A stretch of 64,000 nt of DNA from Kistimonas sp964291485 (GCA_964291485.2 OZ220224.1:124001-188000); one strand, 5' to 3'; positions 16,583 through 25,238 are shown, counted from the first letter of the stretch. Notes: generated by a model from the letters alone, not told the origin. Made by a program: numbers and translations.

Positions 16583-17705
16583 GCAGGCCGTTTTACCGAC
16601 ATTTTCAGACAAAAAAGCCCATGTCGGCATGCCGCCACTGACACGTACCCGGCGAGCCATTGCATTTTTTGAGTTCTGGCCGACACCTCTGGTCTATTTA
16701 CCGGTGGCGTTTCTGTGGCTCTTTCGGGCGATTCAGCATCGTAGTCTGACTCTTCCCCTGTGTGCAAATCCAGGCTTTTACCTTGGCGGGATGGTCGGAG
16801 AGTCGAAAGCGGCGAATTTCAGCCGTGCCGGTGAATATGCCCGTCAACATATTGCGGATTGGTGTCGGGTGTTGAATGAGCATTCCCAGGCAGAAAAAAC
16901 ACTGAATACGGCATTGGAGGCTATTAAGGCATCAGGCCTTGAATTCCCATTGATTGCCAAGCCGGATATGGGGTGTCGCGGACAGGGTGTTCGGATTGTG
17001 CGTGATGCGACTGAAGTGGCAGCCTATCTGCAGGATTTTCCTGACGGAGGTCATATCCTGTTTCAGCAGCTGGTTCCTTATGAGGCGGAAGCCGGCATTT
17101 TTTATATCCGGCATCCGGGCGAGAGCAGAGGGCAACTGTTTTCCATTACCCTGAAATACCAGCCTTACGTCTATGGCAATGGCATTGATACGTTGAAAAC
17201 CCTGATTCAACAGGATCCAAGAGCCGGACAGCTGACGCATTTGTATTTCAAACGTCATGAGGCATTGCTTGACCAGGTGATTCCGGAAGGGCAGCCATTC
17301 CGGCTGGCTTTTGCCGGCAGCCATAGTCGGGGAGCGATCTTCCGGGATGGGCGCCATCTCATAACGGATGCGTTGACGACAGCCATTGACCAGATTTGTC
17401 AGGATATTGATGGGTTTTACTACGGACGCTTTGATGTGCGTTTTCGAGATACCCGGTCCCTGCAGGAAGGAAACGATTTCACTATTCTGGAAGTTAACGG
17501 TGTCAGTAGTGAAGCAGCGCATATCTGGGATGCCGACTCTTCACTGCGTGAGGTGTATAAGACCCTGTTTCATCAGTACAACACGTTGTTTCGTATAGGG
17601 GCTATCAACCGACGCAGTGGAGCCAGGCCGGATGGACTTCTGGCACTCGTAAAGGGGTGGCAGAAAGAAAAGCGCCTTGGACGACATTATCCGGATACCG
17701 AATAA
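16560..17705 (+). CDS. ATP-grasp enzyme (D-Ala-D-Ala ligase/carboxylate-amine ligase type)
   Basis: 381 residues. A hydrophobic N-terminal stretch (FFEFWPTPLVYLPVAFLWLFRAIQ) suggests membrane association. Then comes an ATP-grasp fold: glycine-rich ATP loop IAKPDMGCRGQGVRIV, adenine-binding segment ILFQQLVPYEAEAGIFYIRH and metal site FTILEVNGVSSEAAHIWD (ExN). Members join a carboxylate to an amine or similar nucleophile through an acyl phosphate; the substrate cannot be read from sequence. Translationally coupled to dedA (23-base overlap) and 27 bases from the YHS gene. With a lipid acyltransferase in the operon, an amino-acid-lipid linkage is a reasonable guess only. Confidence 0.75.
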   Translation: MTENTLIEQAVLPTFSDKKAHVGMPPLTRTRRAIAFFEFWPTPLVYLPVAFLWLFRAIQHRSLTLPLCANPGFYLGGMVGESKAANFSRAGEYARQHIADWCRVLNEHSQAEKTLNTALEAIKASGLEFPLIAKPDMGCRGQGVRIVRDATEVAAYLQDFPDGGHILFQQLVPYEAEAGIFYIRHPGESRGQLFSITLKYQPYVYGNGIDTLKTLIQQDPRAGQLTHLYFKRHEALLDQVIPEGQPFRLAFAGSHSRGAIFRDGRHLITDALTTAIDQICQDIDGFYYGRFDVRFRDTRSLQEGNDFTILEVNGVSSEAAHIWDADSSLREVYKTLFHQYNTLFRIGAINRRSGARPDGLLALVKGWQKEKRLGRHYPDTE

Positions 17706-17732
17706 GACACGTCATGGAATGAGGACATAAAA

Positions 17733-18188
17733 ATGCAACGTATCCTGTTTAATCTGGTCTTGATGATACCAGTGTTACTGGGAGGTATGGCGACTGTTTC
17801 AGCAGATACCATCTATACCGGCTACTTCAGTAACAAGGCCGTGGGTGGGTATGACACCGTCGCTTATTTTACCGATGGGAAACCTGTCGAAGGCAACAGC
17901 AAATTCAAGCATCGCTGGCAGGGGGCAGACTGGTATTTCAGCAGTGCCGAGAACCTGGAAACATTCAAGGAATTGCCGGAACGCTATGCACCGCAATACG
18001 GCGGACACTGTGCCTGGGCGGTTGCAGCAAGGAACGATCTCTATAAAGGTGACCCCGAATACTGGAAAATTGTGGATGGAAAGCTTTATCTTAATTATGA
18101 CAAGTCAGTGCAGGATCGCTGGTTAAAGGATATTCCCGGGTTCATTACCAAGGGCGACAAGAACTGGCCGTCACTGAACAATAACTAA
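17733..18188 (+). CDS. Secreted YHS-domain protein
   Basis: 151 residues with a signal peptide (MQRILFNLVLMIPVLLGGMATVSA). The mature domain has the YHS pattern found in periplasmic proteins: GGYDTVAYFTDGKPVEGNSKF, WYFSSAENLETFKELPERYAPQYGGHCAWAVA, then YWKIVDGKLYLNYDK. The conserved Cys/His in GGHCAW may bind a metal ion; function is not known for this family. It lies between the ATP-grasp gene (27 bases) and the DoxX-like gene (16 bases) in the same direction, so it is a likely periplasmic member of the same unit. Confidence 0.8.
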   Translation: MQRILFNLVLMIPVLLGGMATVSADTIYTGYFSNKAVGGYDTVAYFTDGKPVEGNSKFKHRWQGADWYFSSAENLETFKELPERYAPQYGGHCAWAVAARNDLYKGDPEYWKIVDGKLYLNYDKSVQDRWLKDIPGFITKGDKNWPSLNNN

Positions 18189-18204
18189 ACGCCAGGGAGG
18201 CACC

Positions 18205-18681
18205 ATGTCCCGGAAGATAAAGTGGATCCTGTGCGCCTATATCGCATTCATCTTTATCCAGTCACTGTTTTTCAAGTTTTCAGATGCACCTGAAACCCAG
18301 TTTATTTTCGGGACGTTGGGGGAATGGTCAGGTTTAGACTGGTTTGGACAGTATGGCGCCTATGGTGTTGGGATTGCCGAACTGATTGCCTCAATCCTGT
18401 TGTTTACGCCATTACGGTTATACGGCGCAGCCATGGCATCGGGCATTATGGTGGGTGCGATCTTTTTTCATCTGTTTACCCCGCTGGGCATTTATATGCC
18501 GGAGTTTAATGAAGCAGGTGAAATTATCGGTGACGATGGCGGATTGCTGTTTGTTAACGCCTGTATTGTCTGCGCCAGTGCTGTTGCCGTCACGGTGATG
18601 GATCTGATTCAGACCAATCACCCGTTCAAGCGCCTGTTTGCAAAGCGCAGCATTTTCCGGGAAGACGACATTCCGGACTGA
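18205..18681 (+). CDS. DoxX-like integral membrane protein
   Basis: 158 residues with four predicted membrane helices and the DoxX-like pattern: first helix ILCAYIAFIFIQSLFFKFSDAPET, then GQYGAYGVGIAELIASILLFTP, then GAAMASGIMVGAIFFHLFTPLG. GCCAGGGAGGCACC supplies a strong ribosome binding site. DoxX-type proteins are implicated in redox and membrane stress, but the role of this subgroup is unknown. Fourth gene of the dedA operon, 31 bases before the acyltransferase gene. Confidence 0.75.
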   Translation: MSRKIKWILCAYIAFIFIQSLFFKFSDAPETQFIFGTLGEWSGLDWFGQYGAYGVGIAELIASILLFTPLRLYGAAMASGIMVGAIFFHLFTPLGIYMPEFNEAGEIIGDDGGLLFVNACIVCASAVAVTVMDLIQTNHPFKRLFAKRSIFREDDIPD

Positions 18682-18712
18682 ATAAGAACATAAAAACTGT
18701 CAGGAAGACGCC

Positions 18713-20485
18713 ATGCATGCGATGTCGCCATTTCGGCTGCCGGTAACTGCCCGGCTGAAATTCCTGCAACCGCTACTGGAGCGGTTGCTTGGGCTCAGCT
18801 ACCTGGACCGTCTTTACCGACAGAGAGTACATACGGAAACGCCCAAGGATTTTGTCAGGGTTGCCTTGAGATTGCTTGGGCTTCGCTATACCTCCTCCCG
18901 TGACATTGTGGATAGCATACCTGCTGACGGGCCACTGGTGGTTGTCGCCAATCATCCCTTTGGTGGTGCAGAGGGGCTGGCCATCATTGATCTGTTGCTG
19001 AAGGTTCGACCGGACACGCGGGTGCTGGCAAACCAGGTACTGAATGGTATCCCTGAGCTGCGTGAACTTTTCATTGGTGTCGATATCCTGGGAACACAGA
19101 ATCGTCGGCAGGCCAATCGCAAGGCGGTTGAACGTGCCCGTGAATGGGTTCAGGGTGGTGGTGTATTGCTGGTTTTTCCTGCCGGTGAAGTCGCCAGCTG
19201 GAACTGGAAGAAACGGCGGGTGACAGAGGCGCCATGGCGAACTACAGCTGCGAACCTTATCCGGGAAACCGGCGCCAGCGTCCTGCCGGTTTTTGTGGCG
19301 GGAAACAATAGCCGTCTGTTTCATCTGTTGGGTGCCGTTCATCCTCTCTTACGAACCCTGCGGTTGGTCAGAGAGCTGATTAACAAACGCGACCAGGTCA
19401 TTCAGCTGTCGCCTGGCTCGCTGATTTCACCCTCTGATCGGCGACAGTTGGATAATGACAAGGCGCTGACTAACTTTCTCCGACTCAATACCTTGTTGTT
19501 ACATGAGCAAGCGTCTGGTTCAGAAAGCCATTCTTCTGTGACACAGGCGAGAGCGCTTCAACCGTTGATTGAGCCTGTTCCGCAAACTTTGTTATCCGAA
19601 GATGTTAGTCATCTGGCAGCTGATCGACGGCTACTGGCAAAGGGGGACATGGAAGTATGGTGTGCGTCGGCCGCAGAATTACCCCATATCTTGCAGGAAA
19701 TTGGTCGACTTCGTGAGCTGACATTTAGAACAGTCGGTGAAGGCACCGGGTATGAAGTGGATGTTGATCAATACGATCGTGACTATCTACACCTGTTTTT
19801 ATGGCACAAAACCCGACAGGAAATTGTCGGTGCCTATCGTCTTGGGTTGGTGGATCGACTTTATGAACAGCAGGGGTTGGAAGGCATCTATTCTCGCAGT
19901 CTGTTTCAATACGACGCTACATTCCTGAAAAAACTGGGTGGTTGTCTGGAAATGGGGCGCTCGTTTGTGCGCCCTGAATATCAGAAAAGTATTACCGCGC
20001 TTATGTTTCTGTGGAAAGGAATTGGCGCGTTTATTGTCAAGAACCCCCAGTACCGGATTCTGTTTGGTCCGGTCAGCATCAGCAACGATTACAGCGAGCT
20101 ATCTCGCCAGCTGATGGCAAGTTGTCTGCAGGCCAATAACTACGATAAGACACTGGCAGACCTTGTTCGGCCCACCTCACCGCTGACGGATGAACCGACA
20201 GCGTTGTGGGATCCGGATCACCTGGAAGGATTAAGTCATGTGGAAGGGTTATCGCTGCTGGTACAAACCATCGAGAAAGATAAAGGCGTCCCCATACTCA
20301 TCAAGCATTATCTGAAACTTCAGGGGGAATTTGCCGGTTTCAATGTGGACAAGAACTTCAATAATGCCTTGGATGGTTTGATCGTTGTCGATCTGAAAAA
20401 AGTCGATGATCGTATGTTGGGGAAATATCTGGGCAATGAAGGGGTAGCGTTGTTTCGGAATCGGCATGGTTATGTGGCGGCCTAG
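18713..20485 (+). CDS. Bifunctional acyltransferase, OlsF-like (PlsC-type domain plus OlsB/GNAT-type domain)
   Basis: 590 residues. The N-terminal ~270 are a PlsC/OlsA-like acyltransferase: NHPFGGAEGL in place of the HX4D block (Glu where Asp is usual), then VLLVFPAGEVASWNWKKRR and SVLPVFVAGNNS. The C-terminal ~270 match the OlsB/hemolysin acyltransferase fold (LRELTFRTVGEGTGYEVDVD, YDRDYLHLFLWHKTRQEIVGAYRLG, CLEMGRSFVRPEYQ). The same order occurs in OlsF of Serratia/Flavobacteria, which makes ornithine lipids by N- and then O-acylation of ornithine. Homology to OlsF is good, but the amino acid used cannot be deduced. AGGAAG precedes the ATG. Last gene of the dedA operon; a GTGGCGG/CCGCCAC hairpin overlaps its stop codon. 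Confidence 0.8.
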   Translation: MHAMSPFRLPVTARLKFLQPLLERLLGLSYLDRLYRQRVHTETPKDFVRVALRLLGLRYTSSRDIVDSIPADGPLVVVANHPFGGAEGLAIIDLLLKVRPDTRVLANQVLNGIPELRELFIGVDILGTQNRRQANRKAVERAREWVQGGGVLLVFPAGEVASWNWKKRRVTEAPWRTTAANLIRETGASVLPVFVAGNNSRLFHLLGAVHPLLRTLRLVRELINKRDQVIQLSPGSLISPSDRRQLDNDKALTNFLRLNTLLLHEQASGSESHSSVTQARALQPLIEPVPQTLLSEDVSHLAADRRLLAKGDMEVWCASAAELPHILQEIGRLRELTFRTVGEGTGYEVDVDQYDRDYLHLFLWHKTRQEIVGAYRLGLVDRLYEQQGLEGIYSRSLFQYDATFLKKLGGCLEMGRSFVRPEYQKSITALMFLWKGIGAFIVKNPQYRILFGPVSISNDYSELSRQLMASCLQANNYDKTLADLVRPTSPLTDEPTALWDPDHLEGLSHVEGLSLLVQTIEKDKGVPILIKHYLKLQGEFAGFNVDKNFNNALDGLIVVDLKKVDDRMLGKYLGNEGVALFRNRHGYVAA

Positions 20486-20505
20486 AGACCGCCACAGCCA
20501 TACTG

Positions 20506-21024
20506 TTAAAGCGTTTGATGGTGACGTAATGTTGCTGGGGCCATGCCCAGCGTGAATTGAACCGGGATATCCAGATAATTCAATAGCACAGAGATCAGCG
20601 CGCTATGATGAATGGTATGGCTCTGTAAGAACAGCAGTTCACGAATTACAGTGGTTGTGGTGATGACAGGATCTTCCCTGTCATCGTCCGAAGCAAATGC
20701 TGTGATTGACATTATATGGCATTCACAGCCTTGCTCCTCTAACCGCTTCAGCCTATGCACAATGCCATCAATACGTGTGATCGCGAGTTCGCGGATGGTT
20801 TCCAGTGAAGGATCTCGCGGACGCTGGTCGTAATTGACCTCCCGCTCGCCGAGGCTGATGAAGAAACGCTCATAATGCTCAAGCACATGTCGGACGTGTT
20901 GCCCGATGGTGCTGTTAGTAATATCAACTCTATGGGTGAAGGTATCGTCGCCAATCGCCTGAAGTTGTGTACGTAAATCCCTGAGGCATCGCATATTCGC
21001 CTCTACAGTCCTTTGTAACGGCAT
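20506..21024 (-). CDS. DinB-family protein
   Basis: 172 residues, a four-helix DinB-like metal-binding fold. The three metal-ligand positions are plausible at GQHVRHVLEHYERFF and LQSHTIHHSALISVLL (His residues at the ends of helices). Such proteins are often bacillithiol- or other thiol-transferases or hydrolases, but most, including this type from gammaproteobacteria, have no assigned substrate. Convergent with the acyltransferase operon; downstream signals of the two genes overlap. Confidence 0.75.
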   Translation of the reverse strand: MPLQRTVEANMRCLRDLRTQLQAIGDDTFTHRVDITNSTIGQHVRHVLEHYERFFISLGEREVNYDQRPRDPSLETIRELAITRIDGIVHRLKRLEEQGCECHIMSITAFASDDDREDPVITTTTVIRELLFLQSHTIHHSALISVLLNYLDIPVQFTLGMAPATLRHHQTL

Positions 21025-21274
21025 ACTGATTTTCCTGTTGGTTCAACTAAGTCGCCTTAGATAGCTTAGTCATTGTTACGTATTTTGAAAGCACTTGTGA
21101 ATGGTCACTTGAAGCGATACGCAAATGGTATGATTGTGGATGCATGGACGCGTCGTGCAAGAATCAGAGCAGGTATATTTCTTTCGATGGTATTTGTACG
21201 TATGTGTCAGAATGGGGCAGCCTGTTACGGTATTCACTACGACACCAACATCAGGTTTTTGAAACCACACTGAC

Positions 21275-21331
21275 ATGTTCCATACAGCGTATTACTACGC
21301 CGACTATCGCCAGCCTCAATGGCGTAGTTGA
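21275..21331 (+). CDS. Tyr-rich leader peptide upstream of tyrP
   Basis: An 18-codon ORF, MFHTAYYYADYRQPQWRS, with four Tyr (three consecutive, TAT TAC TAC at 21290-21298, and TAT at 21305), one Phe and one Trp. It lies 178 bases before the start of a tyrosine transporter, and its last codons form part of a long hairpin. This is how leader peptides of ribosome-mediated attenuators look (compare pheA and pheST leaders). No strong Shine-Dalgarno is seen (CAGG ~16 bases upstream). A possible promoter is ACTTGA-N16-TATGAT at 21107-21134. Function is inferred from content and position. Confidence 0.65.
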   Translation: MFHTAYYYADYRQPQWRS

Positions 21332-21412
21332 GCGTAACCGTTTAACTGCGTCATTGAGGCGTTTTGATCGACCGAACCCGGGTTCGAAGGTCAAATCGCA
21401 AGTGGCGCAGCT
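21294..21412 (+). promoter_or_regulatory. Putative attenuator: mutually exclusive hairpins of the tyrP leader
   Basis: Four segments can pair. Segment 1, ACTACGCC (21294-21301, on the Tyr codons), pairs perfectly with segment 2, GGCGTAGT (21321-21328). Segment 2 is also inside the 17-nt arm 21313-21329, which pairs along its whole length (two G-U) with 21344-21360 (segment 3) around a 14-base loop. Segment 3 in turn can pair 9 of 10 with TGGCGCAGCT (21403-21412). The 2:3 stem is followed by GTTTTG; a further palindrome, CGAACCCGGGTTCG, lies at 21373-21386. Ribosome position on the Tyr codons would choose between 1:2 and 2:3. Which form terminates is not certain because no long T run is present. 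Confidence 0.6.
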
Positions 21413-21508
21413 GATGGAACGATTCCCGCCTGCCTCCTTCCGATATCCCCCCAGAACCCGTATGTATTTATTCATCCATCAGGATCCAACTGTTTGCTCG
21501 GGGGCAGT

Positions 21509-22720
21509 ATGCAAAACAGACTTATAGGCAGCGCGCTGATTATCGCGGGGACCTCTCTGGGGGCGGGAATGATCGCCATGCCTTTGGCGACCGCCGTGAT
21601 AGGCTTCTGGCCGGCTTTATTATTAATGCTATTTAATTGGGCGCTGGCGACCTATTCCGGCTTACTGGTTGCGGAAGTCTGCCTGGCTTGTCCGGGAACG
21701 ACGTCGCTATACGGTGCGGCAGGACAGCTACTTGGACGACCAGGACAGCTTATAGCATCACTCGCGACCCTGTTTCTGCCGTATGCACTGTGTGCTGCTT
21801 ACATAACCGGCGCGGCCGGACACCTTAATGGCAGCCTAGCTCACTGGTTTAGTATTGATCTTCCACAAGGATTCAGTGCTATTGGTGTCACAGCCCTGTT
21901 CGCGGGCGTGATAGTGATCAGTACCAGCAGCGTAGACCTGGTGACGCGAGCCCTGTTTATGCTCAAGGTGATTATGCTGGTGATGCTGATCGGTTTGCTT
22001 TTGCCGAAAGTTGAGCCTGCCTACCTGAATACCATGCCGGTATCTGATGGTGTGGTGTGGGCAGCCCTGCCATTATTTTTCACTTCGTTCGGATTCCAGG
22101 CAACAGTGCCTAGTATTGTGCGCTATTTGGAGAATCAACCGGCTAGTATTCGTCCGGCTGTCATTATGGGAAGTACATTACCGCTAATCGTATATTTACT
22201 TTGGGTGATGGCAACTAATGGTGTGCTACCTCAGAATAACTTGGTTGATATGCGGACAAATCAAGATCCGGTTAGTGCATTAGTCATTGCATTAAGTCAG
22301 TTTGGTGGGTCGGTATGGATTTCGAGCGGTGCGAATCTATTTGCAGTATTAGCATTAGCGACGTCTTTCACAGGGGTGTCGCTGGGTCTTTTTGATTACC
22401 TTTCTGAAGCCTGTCGGCGAAGTGATACGTTTAGGGGGCGATTGCAGACAGCGGTGATCACATTTATTCCTCCGTTGTTAGTCGCTTTGTACTTTCCAGA
22501 TAGCTTTATTACTGTATTAGGCTTTGCGGCAATAGTTCTGGTGGTTCTTGCGATCGCTCTCCCGGTTGCCATGGCGTACATGCTATATAAGCGTCAAAGT
22601 ATTGGTAGTAGAAGGCTTGGTGGGAGGACTGGAATCTATGTGCTAATGCCTGTTGCAGGTATTTTAATCGTATTAACTCAGTGTGCCATTGTGGCAGGTG
22701 TATTGTCTGGCATTGGCTAA
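21509..22720 (+). CDS. tyrP: Tyrosine/aromatic amino acid permease (HAAAP family)
   Basis: Proton-coupled uptake of tyrosine across the inner membrane. 403 residues, identical in length to E. coli TyrP, with eleven hydrophobic segments. The family start MQNRLIGSALIIAGTSLGAGMIAMPLA is present, followed by SGLLVAEVCLACPGTTSLYG and LPLFFTSFGFQATVPSIVRYLE. ATG at 21509 is preceded by CTCGGGGGCAGT; an upstream in-frame start would read into the leader. CCCCC at about 21447 could pair with this GGGGG and mask it. The Tyr-rich leader peptide and hairpins upstream suggest regulation by tyrosyl-tRNA supply. Confidence 0.9.
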   Translation: MQNRLIGSALIIAGTSLGAGMIAMPLATAVIGFWPALLLMLFNWALATYSGLLVAEVCLACPGTTSLYGAAGQLLGRPGQLIASLATLFLPYALCAAYITGAAGHLNGSLAHWFSIDLPQGFSAIGVTALFAGVIVISTSSVDLVTRALFMLKVIMLVMLIGLLLPKVEPAYLNTMPVSDGVVWAALPLFFTSFGFQATVPSIVRYLENQPASIRPAVIMGSTLPLIVYLLWVMATNGVLPQNNLVDMRTNQDPVSALVIALSQFGGSVWISSGANLFAVLALATSFTGVSLGLFDYLSEACRRSDTFRGRLQTAVITFIPPLLVALYFPDSFITVLGFAAIVLVVLAIALPVAMAYMLYKRQSIGSRRLGGRTGIYVLMPVAGILIVLTQCAIVAGVLSGIG

Positions 22721-22726
22721 CGTTGG

Positions 22727-22751
22727 TTGCCGAAGGTGTCCCCTTCGGCAA
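22727..22751. terminator. Terminator hairpin after tyrP
   Basis: Perfect 10-bp stem TTGCCGAAGG/CCTTCGGCAA with a five-base loop, followed by ATTATAAAT. It lies between tyrP and the convergent phosphoesterase gene and could serve both. Confidence 0.65.
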
Positions 22752-22860
22752 ATTATAAATAATCTAATTGATGTCTTTATCTTGTTAGCCTGACGATAGG
22801 CCGCGTGGTTACGAATCTTCTGTGGTGGATAAGTTTGCTGAGTCGTTTTGGTAAAACGGT

Positions 22861-23709
22861 TTATTGATGATCGAAGACTAATCGGCATGTCAAAGTCTTG
22901 AGTGGTATACCCTGCGTAGAACGTTCATATGCAGGCAATATATCCATACTGGGCCACAGACCGGTAGCCAATGATGTGGCATAACCATTGTTCATCCCGT
23001 GATCTGACATAGCAGTAGCAGCTCCCTGCCAGTCATAATGCAATCGTCTTAGTTCAAACACTGGATGGTTATTGCTTATATCTAACAGTGCATACCAGCC
23101 ATCATGGGAGCCATCGTTGGCTGGCATGCCAATGACGCCGGCATTCAGCCAATAACCCACTTCCGTTTTCTGGGAAAAGGGTAAGCCACAATGCCCGGCG
23201 ATAATGCAGTCTGTTTCTGCCTGCCTGATGGCAGTTTGTTTTACGCCATCCGGTGTCGAGTGGAAGACGAACTGGTTGATGGACGACAATGTGCCGTGAA
23301 CGACAGTGAATGTCAGGTCGCACCATGTGAAACGAAGGGTTCGGGGGAGCGTTTGCATCCAGTGCCGATTGGCTTCACTGATCTGGCTGTCAGCATGGGA
23401 ATACCACTGCCGGGATAGCAAGTCACAGGCTGTACCCTTATCAAACCCGCAACCACAGTCGTTTGCAGAAAACCCCAAAGATTCTTCACAGTTTCCCATC
23501 AGCACATGAATGCCCCAGGCGCGAATAACATCTATGGTTGCCTCGACATCTGCAAAGTAAGCGACAACGTCCCCGGTACAGATGGCTCGTTCCGGGGGAA
23601 TGCCCAGACGCTCTGCTTCACGACGCATTGCACAGGTTGCCTGCAAATTGCTGTAGGGGCCTCCAAAGAGCAGAACTGGCCCCTTCAACTCACCGAGATC
23701 GTGAATCAT
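22861..23709 (-). CDS. Calcineurin-like metallophosphoesterase
   Basis: 282 residues with binuclear metallophosphoesterase motifs in order: CTGDVVAYF (GD), MGNCEESLG (GNxE, where canonical is GNHE), VVHGTL (H), AGHCGLPF (GHC, canonical GHTH). The first block is altered (LLFGGPYSNLQA instead of DxHGN), so one metal ligand may be missing and activity is uncertain; this variant resembles YfcE/DUF2436-like members. It overlaps the symporter gene by four bases (ATGA) and is translationally coupled to it, so the two products probably work on the same solute. The substrate is unknown. Confidence 0.75.
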   Translation of the reverse strand: MIHDLGELKGPVLLFGGPYSNLQATCAMRREAERLGIPPERAICTGDVVAYFADVEATIDVIRAWGIHVLMGNCEESLGFSANDCGCGFDKGTACDLLSRQWYSHADSQISEANRHWMQTLPRTLRFTWCDLTFTVVHGTLSSINQFVFHSTPDGVKQTAIRQAETDCIIAGHCGLPFSQKTEVGYWLNAGVIGMPANDGSHDGWYALLDISNNHPVFELRRLHYDWQGAATAMSDHGMNNGYATSLATGLWPSMDILPAYERSTQGIPLKTLTCRLVFDHQ

Positions 23710-25112
23710 GCATCACCTGTTGAATTCGTGACGTTTACCAGTTTTTTGCATGATAAAAGCATACCCAGTGCAAAAGCACTGCAGCCAACGGTCAGTACAA
23801 TCAGGCAGATAACCAGTAGCTTGTTGTATTTGTGCACGGTGCCAAACAACGGTTCCATAAGTTGCAGGTAGCCGGCGGTTTCTGCGAAATAGAGTCCGGC
23901 GCCGGCCAATGCCACGATAAATGCGACCAGGTAACTCCATACCGGTATATCGATTCGTCCACCCCAGAGCGAGAACAGGATGACCGGTGTCAGGTACATG
24001 GAGGCGGTACCGCTAACAGCAACGGCACTGAACAAGTCCTTTGGACCCAGGTAGATCATGATCAGGCCTGCCAGCATGAATAGCACCATGACCTTACGAC
24101 CATTGGCTACGCTCTCCACGCTCAGCTTCATGTCACTGATAATCAGCTTCGCTGCGCTGGAAAGTGTCGAGTCCAGTGTCGACATGGCAGAGATGACCAA
24201 GGCAAAACTGAACAACAGCATCGGGACTTCACCCAGCAGCCGGGTCAATACGGCATTCATGGCTTCGCCGGCTTGGGCATGGGCACCAGCAAATACACCC
24301 AGCAGACCAAACAGGATAATGCAGAGCACACCAATCCAGCAGGCATGGAGAAAGCTGCGCTGTGTCGTTTTTCTATTTGCAATGAAACCGCGATCCATCA
24401 TCACGGGATCATGCATGGGATAACTGATGACCTGAAGCAGAGCAACAGCAATCAATACAACACCAGGGTCAGAGAGTTCGAAAGGCTTGAACAGGAAATC
24501 TGTCGTCGAGAACTCACTGTGTCCCAGCATCAGGGCAACCAGTGTGAGTAGTACGGCCAGGAAAAGCCCCATCTGGAAAACATCAGTTCGAAGGGAGGCG
24601 TGTAATCCCCCTCGTCCTGCGTAGAACAGTGTTAACAGCGAGAAGATTGCAATAGCGCCAATATACTGCAGGCTACCTGCCGCACCAAACAGCAGGCCGA
24701 ATACCAGCAAGTTGGCGAAAACTTCACTGATCAATCGTACACCAATCACCAGGTTGTAACAGCGCGTTCCGACCGTACCAAAACGTTGTCTCAGGAAATC
24801 CTGAACACTGTTGCAGTTGTGGCGAAAGCGCAGACTGTCAATGATCAGGCCACCGGTCAGGAAGGAGAGGTAATACGTGGCATACGCCAATGTACCCCAG
24901 AGGCCATAGTAATAACCTAGGATCGCGGCATTCATAAGTGACCTGGCAAAAATCCAGGTGGTGACTTGGGAAAAAATCAGCATCAACAAACCCGGGGCCT
25001 GACCGTTGGTGCTGTGTCCCCGAAAGAAGCTGTCGTTTTTTCCGGCATTGGGGGATAAGGCCAGCGAGATTAATGCGACAGCCAATACGGCTGCAGGTAA
25101 GACATAAGGCAT
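23706..25112 (-). CDS. Sodium:solute symporter (SSS family)
   Basis: 468 residues from MPYVLPAAVL; this ATG has AAGGGA eight bases upstream, better than the longer ORF start at 25190. About thirteen membrane helices. SSS features include FFRGHSTNGQAPGLLMLIFSQVTTWIFARS near the N-terminus (the unwound first helix), GLYF and YAGRGGLHASLRTDVFQMG (the family motif around GGLxAVxxTDxxQ), and SAMSTLDSTLSSAAKLIISD in the sodium-site helix. The substrate cannot be told; proline, pantothenate and other organic acids are typical. Coupled by a four-base overlap to the phosphoesterase. It is downstream of a collagenase on the same strand but separated by a terminator hairpin. Confidence 0.82.
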   Translation of the reverse strand: MPYVLPAAVLAVALISLALSPNAGKNDSFFRGHSTNGQAPGLLMLIFSQVTTWIFARSLMNAAILGYYYGLWGTLAYATYYLSFLTGGLIIDSLRFRHNCNSVQDFLRQRFGTVGTRCYNLVIGVRLISEVFANLLVFGLLFGAAGSLQYIGAIAIFSLLTLFYAGRGGLHASLRTDVFQMGLFLAVLLTLVALMLGHSEFSTTDFLFKPFELSDPGVVLIAVALLQVISYPMHDPVMMDRGFIANRKTTQRSFLHACWIGVLCIILFGLLGVFAGAHAQAGEAMNAVLTRLLGEVPMLLFSFALVISAMSTLDSTLSSAAKLIISDMKLSVESVANGRKVMVLFMLAGLIMIYLGPKDLFSAVAVSGTASMYLTPVILFSLWGGRIDIPVWSYLVAFIVALAGAGLYFAETAGYLQLMEPLFGTVHKYNKLLVICLIVLTVGCSAFALGMLLSCKKLVNVTNSTGDA

Positions 25113-25177
25113 GGGCAATCCCTTGTGCTGATGTTGATTCCAATCTATACGTCGAATGCCATTGTAAAGATTCACCG

Positions 25178-25210
25178 GAATAAACCGCAAAATGTATTTG
25201 CGGTTTATTC
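25178..25210. terminator. Long perfect hairpin between collagenase and symporter genes
   Basis: 14-bp perfect stem GAATAAACCGCAAA/TTTGCGGTTTATTC with a five-base loop; the arms themselves supply A/T-rich tracts. It probably terminates the collagenase transcript, about 30 bases after its stop. Confidence 0.75.
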
Positions 25211-25238
25211 TGCTCTCTCGGTTGCCGTTATTCAGGTG

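Noticed and set aside
21073..21273. 66-codon ORF upstream of the Tyr leader
   Set aside because: Begins with TTG without a ribosome binding site and would end just before the leader peptide; no similarity to a family.
21361..21400. GGTTCGAA with flanking pairing at 21381, suggestive of a tRNA T-arm
   Set aside because: No anticodon arm, D-arm or acceptor stem around it; the palindrome CGAACCCGGGTTCG explains the sequence and belongs to the tyrP leader.
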